A DNA stretch of 23,382 nucleotides from Clostridiales bacterium (GCA_019419865.1 JAHZIG010000035.1:1-23382); one strand, 5' to 3'. Shown: positions 16,101 through 23,080, numbered from the stretch's first letter. Translations and numbers: made by a program. Notes: generated from the letters alone by a model not told the origin.

Positions 16101-18746
16101 GGCGTATCCGAACAACCTTTCTCTCGCCCCGATATACCCGTCCGCAATATCGTCCGCCGCGTCGCTTTGCAGATTATCGTCGTACGGCGAGCTGGACATG
16201 ATAGTTATATCCTCAACGCCATTAGCTCTGACCTCGTCTATAAGCGCGGACATATTCGCCGCGTAAGTCTCGATATTCGTTTCGTCGGTCTCGTCGCTCG
16301 ATTTATTTGCGTCGTTCATACCAAGCATGATCATCGCCTTATTGGGGGTAACGTTATCGTACTCTTTTATCAGCTCAAACTCCCGATCCAGCGCCTCTCC
16401 GGCGGACGACGCCTCGGCGCCTTCAATCCCCATGTTATAAAACTTTATCTTTTCATCCGGTTTCTTGGCCGCATATATTTCGGTCAGATACTCTACGTAA
16501 TAATCCATAGCGGTAATACCGTCGCCGATCACGGCGATATTATCTCCGTCTCTAAACTGCATACTCGCGTCTACCGGTATCGCAGCGCCGCCGATCGGTT
16601 CTTCTACGCCGCGGTTTAACAGCTCGCTCGGCTTAGTGGTAAACTCGGGCGCGTCCGGATCGGGCGACGCCGTCGGGGCCGCGCTCGCCGTTGGAGCCGG
16701 AGTCGGCTCGGTCTCAGGCGAAGCCGTCGGCGCCGATTCTCCGTCGATACCTATGTTAAAAGGCGACGCCGGCAATCCCGCTCCGTTAGCAAGATTTGGA
16801 TTTTCAGGTCTCTCGCTGTAAGCGTATCGTACATACTTCGGCGCGCTGACTTTTTCCGAAGATACGATTACCGTATCGCCGTCGATCTCCGCCTCGGCCG
16901 GATAATACTCGCCGTCGGCTCCCGCTATCTCAAACTCGTCCAGAACGGTAGAGTCCGCTCTCCCGCTCCCGTCCTGCTCATAGGAATAATCAGGATTGAG
17001 TATCTGAAGGCCATCGGCGGTGTTTTCCTTGAAACTGATCCTTACTGCGCTTCCTTCCACAGCCGCGCTTTCATATAACGGTCCCGATACGACCGCGCCG
17101 GTATCGTCCCGCATCGCTTTATAAACTTCGGCAAATCTTTTACCGAGTATGTCTTTGCCCAGCGGATGTATCATATCGGCCGGCGTGTCGTAGACAGCGT
17201 CAAGGGAAACGACCATACCGAGATTCTTATTGACGTCCTCGTCGTCGAGCATCAAACGCTGTATCTCTCGTATTATCTGAAACCTCTGATAGAGTCCGTA
17301 TTCATATTCCGGACGCGAATTCTTATACGGAGCGAGCTGCGCATAGATAAACGGCAGATCGTCGTCGTTCCCGAATACTCTCCTGTAATCTTCGACGACC
17401 GATTTGAACCTTGAATAATACTGCTCGAACCTTCCGGCCTGAGCGTCGTTACATCCCTGATACCACAGTATTCCTGCGATATTGAAAGACTCGAAAGGCG
17501 ATATATGATTATTATAGCAATAGCCTCCCTTTATCCAATACCCTATGTCCGTTCCGCTCCACGTCGCCTGTATTATACCTACCGGTATGCCTTCCTCAAC
17601 GACGTTTTTCGCAAAAAACGCTCCCAAAGACGACAGCGACAGTATATTTGCAACGCCGTTTGTAGTATCGTTGCCGCTGCGCCAATCCATCTCGATAGGA
17701 ACGTCAAACGTTTCCGTTCCCGAGCCGCTCTGGTACATTTTAAATATCCTTATCATATCGCTGGCGCACTGCAGCTGTTTTTCATACATCCCCTTCTTAT
17801 AATAACCGGACGACGTATCTCCAAGATTATCCTTGGAATCCGCAGCCTTTGGCGCGTCATAGTTCATATTCGACTGACCTGCGGCAAGGAAAACGTCGCC
17901 TACCAGCACGTTCTTAAGAACAACGGGCGCCGCGGAGGTTCCGTCCGCAATCGTAATGGTATAGGGGCTCGTCCCCGCCGTCATAGGCGCAAGTCTCGCC
18001 GTCCATGATCCGTCGCTCTCCACGTCCGCGGATACAGTCTGCGTATTTGAAGGCTCCGCATCCTCCGTCATCGTTACGTCTACCTTCTCGCCGGTCGCGC
18101 TGTAACCCTTTATCACATGCTCCTTACCGCGCTGCAACACCATGTTGTCTCCGTAGAAATTCCTGACCGAGAGCGAATCGTGCTTTATCGTCGTGTCGGC
18201 GTAAAGCTCTATCTCCGAAAGCGTAAGCCTCGTGCTCCAGTTATAAAGGAAAATATACCTATAGTTGCCAATACTATGCTGAGGCGAATCCAGGTTTGAA
18301 AGAGTATAGCAATTCGCGCCGTTTTCTACAGTAGAGGTTATATTAGTCCTAAGCAGATCGCTCATTTCATTTCTTGTAAAGGTAGACTCCTCTCCCTGAC
18401 AGTTTTCGAGTACGGAAACAAAGTTGGATCCGTTCTCAGCATTTTGATACGCTTTAATCGTGCTTATCGGATACTCCCTGCCAAGATCGATCATTACAAA
18501 TATTTGCTGACCGATGGCGGCGTCGGTCGAATAATCACCGTCGATAAGCGCTCTGTAATCTGCGTTAGTCGCCTCGCCGCTGCATTCGAACAGCCCGCTT
18601 GATTGGTTATAGGCAAAACGATACGTCTTCATTTCGGTCAAGTCTATTTTTTCTTCGGTTAGAACGTCGTCCGCAAACGCGGCCGGAAACGCCGCGCCCG
18701 AAAAAACCACAACAAACGTTAAAACAAACGCTAAAAATCTTTTCAT
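13185..18746 (-). CDS. Giant secreted multidomain carbohydrate esterase with a degenerate SGNH domain
   Basis: 1853 residues; ATG 18746 has GGAGG 8 bases upstream and overlaps the preceding stop (ATGA). Signal peptide 1-25 (cut near AFA-DD). Domains in order: discoidin-like (about 35-185); sialate-O-acetylesterase type (about 190-560), with nucleophile S292 in GQSN, WYQGCND (428-434) and D524-x2-H527; a Thr/Ala/Pro linker (671-700). Then an SGNH fold (about 730-950) where the nucleophile motif reads GDG (741-743) instead of GDS and the final block reads DRMRP (924-928) instead of DxxHP, while GMND (809-812) remains; its usual C-terminal extension runs to about 1150. Next come jelly-roll carbohydrate-binding-like modules (about 1160-1333, 1335-1545, 1555-1680), an InlB-type repeat (1686-1750) and a C-terminal beta domain ending KIMLWDSNQVP. 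It likely removes acetyl groups from a glycan outside the cell; the glycan is unknown. No sortase motif or dockerin. Confidence 0.9.
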   Translation of the reverse strand: MKRFLAFVLTFVVVFSGAAFPAAFADDVLTEEKIDLTEMKTYRFAYNQSSGLFECSGEATNADYRALIDGDYSTDAAIGQQIFVMIDLGREYPISTIKAYQNAENGSNFVSVLENCQGEESTFTRNEMSDLLRTNITSTVENGANCYTLSNLDSPQHSIGNYRYIFLYNWSTRLTLSEIELYADTTIKHDSLSVRNFYGDNMVLQRGKEHVIKGYSATGEKVDVTMTEDAEPSNTQTVSADVESDGSWTARLAPMTAGTSPYTITIADGTSAAPVVLKNVLVGDVFLAAGQSNMNYDAPKAADSKDNLGDTSSGYYKKGMYEKQLQCASDMIRIFKMYQSGSGTETFDVPIEMDWRSGNDTTNGVANILSLSSLGAFFAKNVVEEGIPVGIIQATWSGTDIGYWIKGGYCYNNHISPFESFNIAGILWYQGCNDAQAGRFEQYYSRFKSVVEDYRRVFGNDDDLPFIYAQLAPYKNSRPEYEYGLYQRFQIIREIQRLMLDDEDVNKNLGMVVSLDAVYDTPADMIHPLGKDILGKRFAEVYKAMRDDTGAVVSGPLYESAAVEGSAVRISFKENTADGLQILNPDYSYEQDGSGRADSTVLDEFEIAGADGEYYPAEAEIDGDTVIVSSEKVSAPKYVRYAYSERPENPNLANGAGLPASPFNIGIDGESAPTASPETEPTPAPTASAAPTASPDPDAPEFTTKPSELLNRGVEEPIGGAAIPVDASMQFRDGDNIAVIGDGITAMDYYVEYLTEIYAAKKPDEKIKFYNMGIEGAEASSAGEALDREFELIKEYDNVTPNKAMIMLGMNDANKSSDETDETNIETYAANMSALIDEVRANGVEDITIMSSSPYDDNLQSDAADDIADGYIGARERLFGYARELERIAEEKDCRFIDLTKIMYVLLDEYQKDDNSVTFINDTDRMRPSEFGGYVMAYIIAKTHGLDGINEIARIALEGGGASSDSESIANAAIDGEELSFTYTPSGRSIGVTTPYAKADAVVPLTKDFNQEIIKVSGLSEGYYEMDVDGAKSGPYTASELERGVNLALIENAAVSRGASLLHGDAAEGSRVVDRIRNIRNAERKAMEAGIDINDDAAVLEYVSDLDNDMPDQYRNAYLNYKPMEKELFEEYTYYVEKLYSDVGDVAPVEIVIRPNTVGSESTVWYDNFSDGDDKWKAMQLNGDAVSEEEYGSAAYDPLTGADLTNGSGAGSVKIEIGLNKCRNYYTLKDRVNVIGGHTYQISAQVKTENARQTDQVYLSVIFFAKDGTTQIGQDILISDDVKGTHDWIELSETLTAPENAAYMRIDVSGRGMTEGAVEKQGAVWYDDVRVTSKLSNPDFEESENGVVSNWTTADISSDSAPENYSEDMMTFKDTSGWKVNNKGSAVRASYDKENYITGDKSLKFVSTAEGDSTDQYYICPGTEDYIKLEPNANYKITMKAKTENYRLLTEFTQSNAAGATYQALLFGESNGAPDTSQRYSLSESYLNVPGSVETASSSDWTDYSTILKTPEAKQGQDCVYLRSNIMMRFASGTVWIDSVTVQKCDETGAVVSNENADATNKVSGEQSLVVNGGTNPNGVTYRSEPISVIGSAEYMLRAYAYTDETAVGRIGVETYNSKSQKVDETFIEIPAATGFTEYVKTLTIPSDAVYATATLYAKDGRMNVDDILLSMTELDKNIAFEPVRKYNISFVNYDDEPLQTLKTAEGEVPRYTGEIPTRPKDENYDYVFSGWSPELTAATEDAVYKAEYEAVERIYIETLGEYADMLTVEEITDGGETALSITPKPGASLPKLTLYSAVYTENNMLKNVDIVEYSPDENGNMIIVLPALELNDGEKHKIMLWDSNQVPVINVR

Positions 18747-19393
18747 TTCAAATCCTCCTCTATAACGCTCTTGTAAAACTTATCATACCACTCGTCGGCG
18801 ATCAATTTATGTCCCGCCGCGGTCGGATGCACTCCGTCGCGGAGCCAATGCGCCGAATCTCCGGAAAGCGCGGCCGCTTCGTCAAGCTTAGCTTGAAGCG
18901 GGATAAACGTCAGCCCATATTTATCCGCGACCCGTCTCGCGGCGGCCGCCCTCTCTTCAACTCCATTTCTAAACTCTTTGTAATATCCTTCGATATTCGC
19001 GTTTTGTAATACAAACGGCTCCAAAATTGCAATTTTTAACTCGGGAACCGCTTTAAGACTCTCGCTTATAACGCAATCGTATAGACTCTCATACAGCGGC
19101 GCGGATGTTCCGTCCGACGCTTCAAGCTCATGCCACACGTCGTTGACTCCAATAAGAATACTCATATAATCCGGCCTCAGATTAATAATATCCCGATTTC
19201 GTCTTTCAAGGATATTCGGTATCCTGTCTCCGCTCACTCCTCTATTGATAAACTCAAATTCGCCCGGCTTCTCAAAAGATATCCTCGCCGCGACGAGCGT
19301 CGCATAACCATGACCCGTGCAATAAAATTCCTCCTCTTTACGCGAACGATTCGCGTCCGTTATCGAATCGCCCTGAAATAAAATCCTCTTCAT
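18743..19393 (-). CDS. Cytoplasmic SGNH/GDSL-type esterase
   Basis: 216 residues; ATG 19393 has AAAGGAAGG 8 bases upstream. All SGNH blocks are intact: G8-D9-S10 (FQGDSITDANRS, nucleophile S10), G52 (NRGVSGDR), N84 (IGVNDVWHE) and D186-x2-H189 (DGVHPTAAGH). No signal peptide, so it is cytoplasmic. The GDSITDANRSR form is common in acetyl-esterases of plant-polysaccharide clusters, so I infer deacetylation of imported oligosaccharides. First gene of an operon; its TGA overlaps the ATG of the giant exoprotein by 4 bases, implying coupled translation. Regulated probably by the divergent AraC protein. The intact catalytic residues contrast with the degenerate SGNH domain of its partner. Confidence 0.9.
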   Translation of the reverse strand: MKRILFQGDSITDANRSRKEEEFYCTGHGYATLVAARISFEKPGEFEFINRGVSGDRIPNILERRNRDIINLRPDYMSILIGVNDVWHELEASDGTSAPLYESLYDCVISESLKAVPELKIAILEPFVLQNANIEGYYKEFRNGVEERAAAARRVADKYGLTFIPLQAKLDEAAALSGDSAHWLRDGVHPTAAGHKLIADEWYDKFYKSVIEEDLK

Positions 19394-19441
19394 ATTGATA
19401 CCTTCCTTTCGCGTGTATGTAATGTTAAATTTGTTAAATCT

Positions 19442-19470
19442 ATTATATCAGCGACGATTATTTGCGTCAA
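19442..19470 (-). promoter_or_regulatory. Promoter of the esterase operon
   Basis: Minus strand: -35 TTGACG (19470-19465), 17-bp spacer, -10 TATAAT (19447-19442). The leader is about 40 bases. The near-consensus strength is a little surprising for an activator-dependent promoter. Confidence 0.85.
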
Positions 19471-19487
19471 TCAACCGACAAAATAAT

Positions 19488-19523
19488 GTCGTTTTAAATG
19501 AAAAACTTGTCTTTTAAAATGAA
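19488..19523. promoter_or_regulatory. Probable AraC-type operator: two direct repeats 21 bp apart
   Basis: GTCGTTTTAAATGAA (19488-19502) and GTCTTTTAAAATGAA (19509-19523) match at 13 of 15 positions and start exactly 21 bp apart, two helical turns. This is the classic geometry for the two HTH motifs of AraC-family dimers. The pair lies upstream of the -35 of the esterase promoter and 8 bp upstream of the regulator's own -35, so it could serve both. Confidence 0.65.
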
Positions 19524-19531
19524 TTAACGAC

Positions 19532-19560
19532 TTGAATTACCGCGCGGTATATGTTATGCT
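19532..19560 (+). promoter_or_regulatory. Promoter of the AraC-family regulator
   Basis: -35 TTGAAT (19532-19537), 17-bp spacer, -10 TATGCT (19555-19560). Leader of about 30 bases to the chosen ATG. Confidence 0.6.
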
Positions 19561-19596
19561 TATTATACAAATTTAAATATGAAACGAGGCCATAAT

Positions 19597-20370
19597 ATGT
19601 TAAAAATTGAGCATTACCATTATATGAAAATGGAACCCAAACCGGAGCATAGATACGACTACGGCAGACCGTACTGGTGTTTAGACTATTATAAAAACAA
19701 TATGAGCGTATATAATATAAACGGAGACGTCATAGATATTGAACCTAATTCGTTGTATATATCGCCTCCCAACGTACCGACTATACACAGAAGCGTAAAC
19801 AATAAGCCATGGACTCACACGGCCGTAACGTTTTACGCCGATCGCGAATATATAGATAAATTTTCGATCCCTTATATGACGCCTATATATATAAGCAACC
19901 CTAATACGCTCGAACAGCTAATGTTTGACATGCAAAACCAAAATCTTTCCCAATCGGATTTTAAATGGGAAGCAATAACCTCATATTTAAAAATTATAAT
20001 AATATATATTCACGATATGTTATATGTCAAACCAAAAGATTATTACGTAAATATAGGAGACGATCTTCAGACGGTAAAACATATAATTATGAACAGCACG
20101 CATATGCATTGGACAATAGAGAGCATGGCCTCGCTCGCAAATATGAGTCCGCGCAGCTTTTTGAGAAAATATAAAGAAATTTACGGCAGAACCCCTATAG
20201 CTGATCTATACGAATTCAGATTTATCCGCTCAAAAAGATTGTTGGAAGACGGCTACTCTATAAATTATATAATAAAAACAAGCGGTTTTAAATCAGCTCA
20301 GCATTTTTGCGACTTTTTCAAACGACATTCGGGGATGAGTCCGAGCCAGTACAGAAATAAAATCAAATAG
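19597..20370 (+). CDS. AraC-family transcriptional regulator
   Basis: I choose ATG 19597 (257 residues), which has CGAGG 9 bases upstream, over ATG 19579, which has no ribosome site. N-terminal part (about 1-145) looks like an AraC ligand-binding cupin-type domain (NSLYISPPNVPTIHRSV). The C-terminal AraC DNA-binding domain has two HTH motifs, 172-194 (WTIESMASLANMSPRSFLRKYKE) and 221-253, ending in the family signature CDFFKRHSGMSPSQYR. It most likely senses a sugar and controls the divergent esterase operon, probably through the 21-bp-spaced repeats in the shared intergenic region. The gene is visibly richer in A/T (many ATA and TAT codons) than the esterase genes, which may hint at a separate origin. 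Confidence 0.93.
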   Translation: MLKIEHYHYMKMEPKPEHRYDYGRPYWCLDYYKNNMSVYNINGDVIDIEPNSLYISPPNVPTIHRSVNNKPWTHTAVTFYADREYIDKFSIPYMTPIYISNPNTLEQLMFDMQNQNLSQSDFKWEAITSYLKIIIIYIHDMLYVKPKDYYVNIGDDLQTVKHIIMNSTHMHWTIESMASLANMSPRSFLRKYKEIYGRTPIADLYEFRFIRSKRLLEDGYSINYIIKTSGFKSAQHFCDFFKRHSGMSPSQYRNKIK

Positions 20371-20406
20371 ACGTTTATATTTCTCAGTTACGCATATTTT
20401 AAACGC

Positions 20407-20422
20407 GCCTAATAAAATAGGC
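20407..20422 (-). terminator. Weak hairpin after the four-gene operon
   Basis: Minus strand: GCCTA/TAGGC with a 6-base loop, followed by GCGTTTAAAATATG, 76 bases beyond the stop at 20499. The stem is short. It could instead end the AraC transcript, though no T-run follows on that strand. Confidence 0.3.
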
Positions 20423-20498
20423 TCCCGCCCTGCAAGTAGGATAGAACGCCGCCGCAAAACCATTATGAGTTAAGCCGTAATATCGATCGCCGCCTCGC

Positions 20499-20870
20499 TT
20501 AATTCGCAAAGTAGTCTTTCCTCTTATAAAAATAAACCAACTCAAGCGGAAGACGCGTCGCGGTTCTAAGTATCAGCTGCGGAAACGCTCTGCCAAAGTC
20601 GCCGACCATATTCGTAAATACGACCGCATAAAACGCGTCGAACGCGGCTATGATAACGAGAACTATCAAAATATATCGTTTGTACTCCCGAAGCGTATAG
20701 AAAAACAAGCCGTATACCGCGCAGGCCGCCAAGTTGAGCAGGACCAAAAAGATAGCCGACGGAGTCTGCATTATCTGCACCGCGAATATCAGCGCCAAGA
20801 CCGCGTACAGCGCAATACCGACCGGCGCAAAATACACGCGGAATTTATACCATTTCCAACCTAACTTCAT
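20499..20870 (-). CDS. Hypothetical small integral membrane protein
   Basis: 123 residues; ATG 20870 with GGGAGGCG about 6 bases upstream. Three clear membrane helices (about 13-33, 38-59, 66-87) are followed by a possible re-entrant or fourth helix and a basic end (FYKRKDYFAN). I recognise no family. Last gene of a minus-strand operon starting at 22201, 45 bases after the stop of the 50-aa membrane protein. Function unknown; the context of anchored and secreted partners suggests a role at the envelope. Confidence 0.75.
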   Translation of the reverse strand: MKLGWKWYKFRVYFAPVGIALYAVLALIFAVQIMQTPSAIFLVLLNLAACAVYGLFFYTLREYKRYILIVLVIIAAFDAFYAVVFTNMVGDFGRAFPQLILRTATRLPLELVYFYKRKDYFAN

Positions 20871-20915
20871 TTAACTCGCCTCCCGATTTAGACCTCGCCC
20901 CGCCTTCGCCTTAAT

Positions 20916-21068
20916 TTACTCCTCGATACGGTCCGGCTCGAACGATGGGCGGATATGCTTAAAAGAGATTCTTCTGATCAATTTATATAACAATAATACG
21001 ATCGCGCCGAAAATAAAGATCAGCGCAAAACTTCTCAGAAAAATCTTAGCGATACCTAAAAAATTCAG
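20916..21068 (-). CDS. 50-aa single-helix membrane protein with an apparent CTG start
   Basis: An open frame of 50 codons begins at CTG 21068 and ends at TAA 20918-20916. It encodes NFLGIAKIFLRSF, a hydrophobic helix (about 9-27, FALIFIFGAIVLLLY) and a basic tail KLIRRISFKHIRPSFEPD. This is a typical small membrane protein and unlikely to be chance. No ATG, GTG or TTG precedes the helix. The CTG overlaps the TGA of the upstream gene (CTGA, like the common ATGA), so restart after termination is one explanation. The other is that a frameshift joins it to the upstream protein, giving that protein a second membrane helix. Its frame is open for about 30 codons upstream of the CTG, which permits either. 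Confidence 0.6.
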   Translation of the reverse strand: MNFLGIAKIFLRSFALIFIFGAIVLLLYKLIRRISFKHIRPSFEPDRIEE

Positions 21069-21535
21069 ATCCCTAACCGTAAATCCTCTATTATAACGCC
21101 GTCTGAAGATTTGTCGTAAACGTAAGTCTTTAACGGTATCAGCGCCTTTAGCCTGTCGTTCGGCGCCGCGCTTACCGACGCCAAATTATATGTAATAAAT
21201 CCGGCGCGCATATCGATACTGAAATCCGAATTTGCTTTCAAACATCTCAGGTCGAATAAGGACAACAAGATCGTATCGGTATTTTCGTACCCCTCGGAGC
21301 TTTTCTCCACTCTCCACGCGGTCCCGCCGGTCACGTACTGCACGCCGATCAGGCTGACGTCACGGATATGCTCCGGACTGTTAGACTCAAATTCTTCAAG
21401 GATCGCGTCCGCGTCCATGTCGCCCGCGTCCGCGTACTCCGCTATCTCAAAATCAAAGATCACGCATACCAAGGTTACGCCCAAGGCTAAAATTAGGGCG
21501 GCGCCGATCAAACGCTTCATATGTATCAGCTTCAT
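21065..21535 (-). CDS. Hypothetical anchored or secreted protein
   Basis: 156 residues from ATG 21535, preceded by GGGGAG at 10 bases. A second ATG five codons later lacks a ribosome site. The first codons are a 15-base tandem duplication (ATACATATGAAGC twice), which produced both ATGs. Hydrophobic helix at 7-27, then an extracytoplasmic domain with acidic DAGDMDADAILEEFE (37-50) and beta-strands. No family recognised. It ends at TGA 21067-21065, overlapping the reading frame of the 50-aa membrane protein. 33 bases separate it from the upstream copper-amine-oxidase-like protein in the same operon. Confidence 0.72.
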   Translation of the reverse strand: MKLIHMKRLIGAALILALGVTLVCVIFDFEIAEYADAGDMDADAILEEFESNSPEHIRDVSLIGVQYVTGGTAWRVEKSSEGYENTDTILLSLFDLRCLKANSDFSIDMRAGFITYNLASVSAAPNDRLKALIPLKTYVYDKSSDGVIIEDLRLGI

Positions 21536-21568
21536 ATGTATTCGCTCCCCGCTTTCGCTAATCGCCCA

Positions 21569-22201
21569 TCACTTCAATATAATTATATCTTCCAATCCGC
21601 CCGCGACGCCGCTTGGATCGTCCGTATTTTTATAAAATATTCCTTCGATATTCACATACTTACCCGACAAACTCTGAAGCTCGCTTATTTCGATTCCAAG
21701 CGCTTCGTCAGCTTGTATTCCCAAATCGACTGCGTTGTTTATGCTAAAATATTTCCAATCGTTTTCCGTGAGGAACAAAAAATTATCCTCAAATCCTATA
21801 TTTATTATTCCGCTGACCGATACGCGTTTTTCGTTATAAACGTCGGGTTCGGCTATAAGATTTATCAACGAGGTTCTTTCGCTCTCGCTGTTTCTCTGTC
21901 CGTATTCTTCACCGAAAAGAGAAATGTTGCCTACAACGATCTCCTCCGAGTGCGCGCCTTGCGAATAATCGACGGTCTTATCAAGCTGCTCGGAATACGA
22001 TCTGAGCGGGACGTACGTTACGTCGTTATACGACAAGACCGGCAATTCGTTACCGCTTTGATCTGCAAACTCCAATAATTTATCGCCATAATAAATAATA
22101 GCGTTCATTTCTTCAAGCAAAAAACTGTTATTGTTCGCGAATATATTTATCCCCAACGCCAAAATTAAAGTTCCAACAACGCACGATATATATTTTTTCA
22201 T
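21569..22201 (-). CDS. Secreted protein with copper-amine-oxidase-N-like and OB-fold-like parts
   Basis: 210 residues; ATG 22201 with GGAGGGG 7 bases upstream. N-terminal signal or anchor (about 4-22). Residues 35-80 (ELPVLSYNDVTYVPLRSYSEQLDKTVDYS) match the small copper-amine-oxidase N-terminal-type repeat, a non-enzymatic module common in Firmicutes surface proteins. Residues 112-190 (LIAEPDVYNEKRVSVSGI, then KYVNIEGIF) look like a small OB-fold domain seen in bacterial exported proteins. No catalytic function is implied. It is the first gene of a four-gene operon of membrane and secreted proteins driven by a perfect promoter at 22318-22346. Confidence 0.8.
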   Translation of the reverse strand: MKKYISCVVGTLILALGINIFANNNSFLLEEMNAIIYYGDKLLEFADQSGNELPVLSYNDVTYVPLRSYSEQLDKTVDYSQGAHSEEIVVGNISLFGEEYGQRNSESERTSLINLIAEPDVYNEKRVSVSGIINIGFEDNFLFLTENDWKYFSINNAVDLGIQADEALGIEISELQSLSGKYVNIEGIFYKNTDDPSGVAGGLEDIIILK

Positions 22202-22317
22202 ATCGACCCCTCCTTTATCGATCGGATCGCGTTAAAATATCCGACTTCTCATAGCTGCCGAACGCGTGGCTATTTAGAAACAACTTAAATCGTACAAAAT
22301 ATTATAAATTTATATTT

Positions 22318-22346
22318 ATTATAACGCAAATATCAAAAAATGTCAA
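22318..22346 (-). promoter_or_regulatory. Consensus promoter of the four-gene membrane operon
   Basis: Minus strand: -35 TTGACA (22346-22341), 17-bp spacer, -10 TATAAT (22323-22318), a perfect consensus. Leader of about 110 bases. The first two bases of the -35 coincide with the end of repeat copy A. Confidence 0.9.
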
Positions 22347-22530
22347 CGTAGGAGTTAGGAAATTAGAGGTTAGGGAGTAGGAGCCTAATACGTTTCTGTA
22401 ACGTAAAAACGGGAACCGTAGCCGCATAGGAAAACATAGTATTCAAATTCCGCCGACTTAAGCGTTCGGCGTTACAGCGGCAAGTTTCCGCTCCTAATTA
22501 CTAATTACTAATCTCTAATCCCTACGTTCG
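22345..22530. repeat. Palindrome-ended repeat, copy A
   Basis: About 185 bases. The ends are imperfect inverted repeats of about 38 bases, starting AACGTAG and built from short GTTAGG/GATTAG-type units. Inside, CTGTAACG (22396-22403) is inverted as CGTTACAG (22470-22477), and GCCGA/TCGGC flanks CTTAAGCGT-like loop bases. About 72 core bases are identical in copy B. No ORF. It resembles a MITE or other non-autonomous element, and would fold into a long hairpin if transcribed. Confidence 0.85.
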
Positions 22531-23080
22531 CTAATCTCTAATCGCTATGTTACTACGTTTGCTCCCCATTCTTCCCCATTTCTTCCCCATGAAAAACATC
22601 GTTTTTACGGCGTTTGAGCTGTTCGTGGTGAAAATGGGGTGGGGTTTTCCTATTCCTTTATAATATTTTTATTTATATTATATATTTATATATTTTTTAT
22701 TTTTTACGTTAACTATTTTTAAAAAACTCCCCATACTCCCCATAACGCCCGCAAAATACCGTGAAAACGTTATTTTTCGTGGAGACTTTTTCAAAAAAAG
22801 ACTCCCCATTTACTCCCCATAACCGCTTAAAAACTCCCCACGTCAAAAAGCGCGTCGCTCTTAAATAGGACATTTAATGCATTTGTAATAATGTGCAAAA
22901 AAACAAAACTCCCCATTTTTAACCCTAAAACGGCGCAAAGCCCGTAAAAACGTTACCCCATAATGGGGAGTTTTATTTTTGTGATAATATTTCGTATATG
23001 AAATTTTTTAAATAAAAGTAGAAAAATGGGAAAAATACCCCCATGGGGTAAACGAACATAGTGATTAGGAATTAGTGATT
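22531..23080. other. CCCCAT-rich segment flanked by inverted repeats
   Basis: No gene. The left flank (CTAATCGCTATGTT..CGTTTGCTCCCCAT, 22538-22569) is the imperfect inverse of the right flank (ATGGGGTAAACG..AACATAGTGATTAG, 23043-23068). Inside are nonamers ACTCCCCAT at 22726, 22735 (tandem), 22801, 22812 and 22908, ACTCCCCAC at 22833, the inverse at 22963, and TTCCCCAT/CTCCCCAT three times at 22562-22590. Between them, 22660-22720 is almost pure A/T. Iteron-like layout, function unknown. Confidence 0.6.
22905..22974. terminator. Perfect 13-bp inverted repeat with T-runs on both sides
   Basis: AAAACTCCCCATT (22905-22917) and AATGGGGAGTTTT (22962-22974) pair perfectly across a 44-base loop. 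T-rich DNA follows on each strand (TTTTATTTTT plus, TTTTGTTTTTTT minus), as in a bidirectional terminator. A long loop is unusual for one. Confidence 0.4.

Noticed and set aside
22562..22590. G-quadruplex on the minus strand
   Set aside because: Only three GGGG runs occur close together; a fourth is lacking within normal loop distance. A folded G4 cannot be claimed from this.
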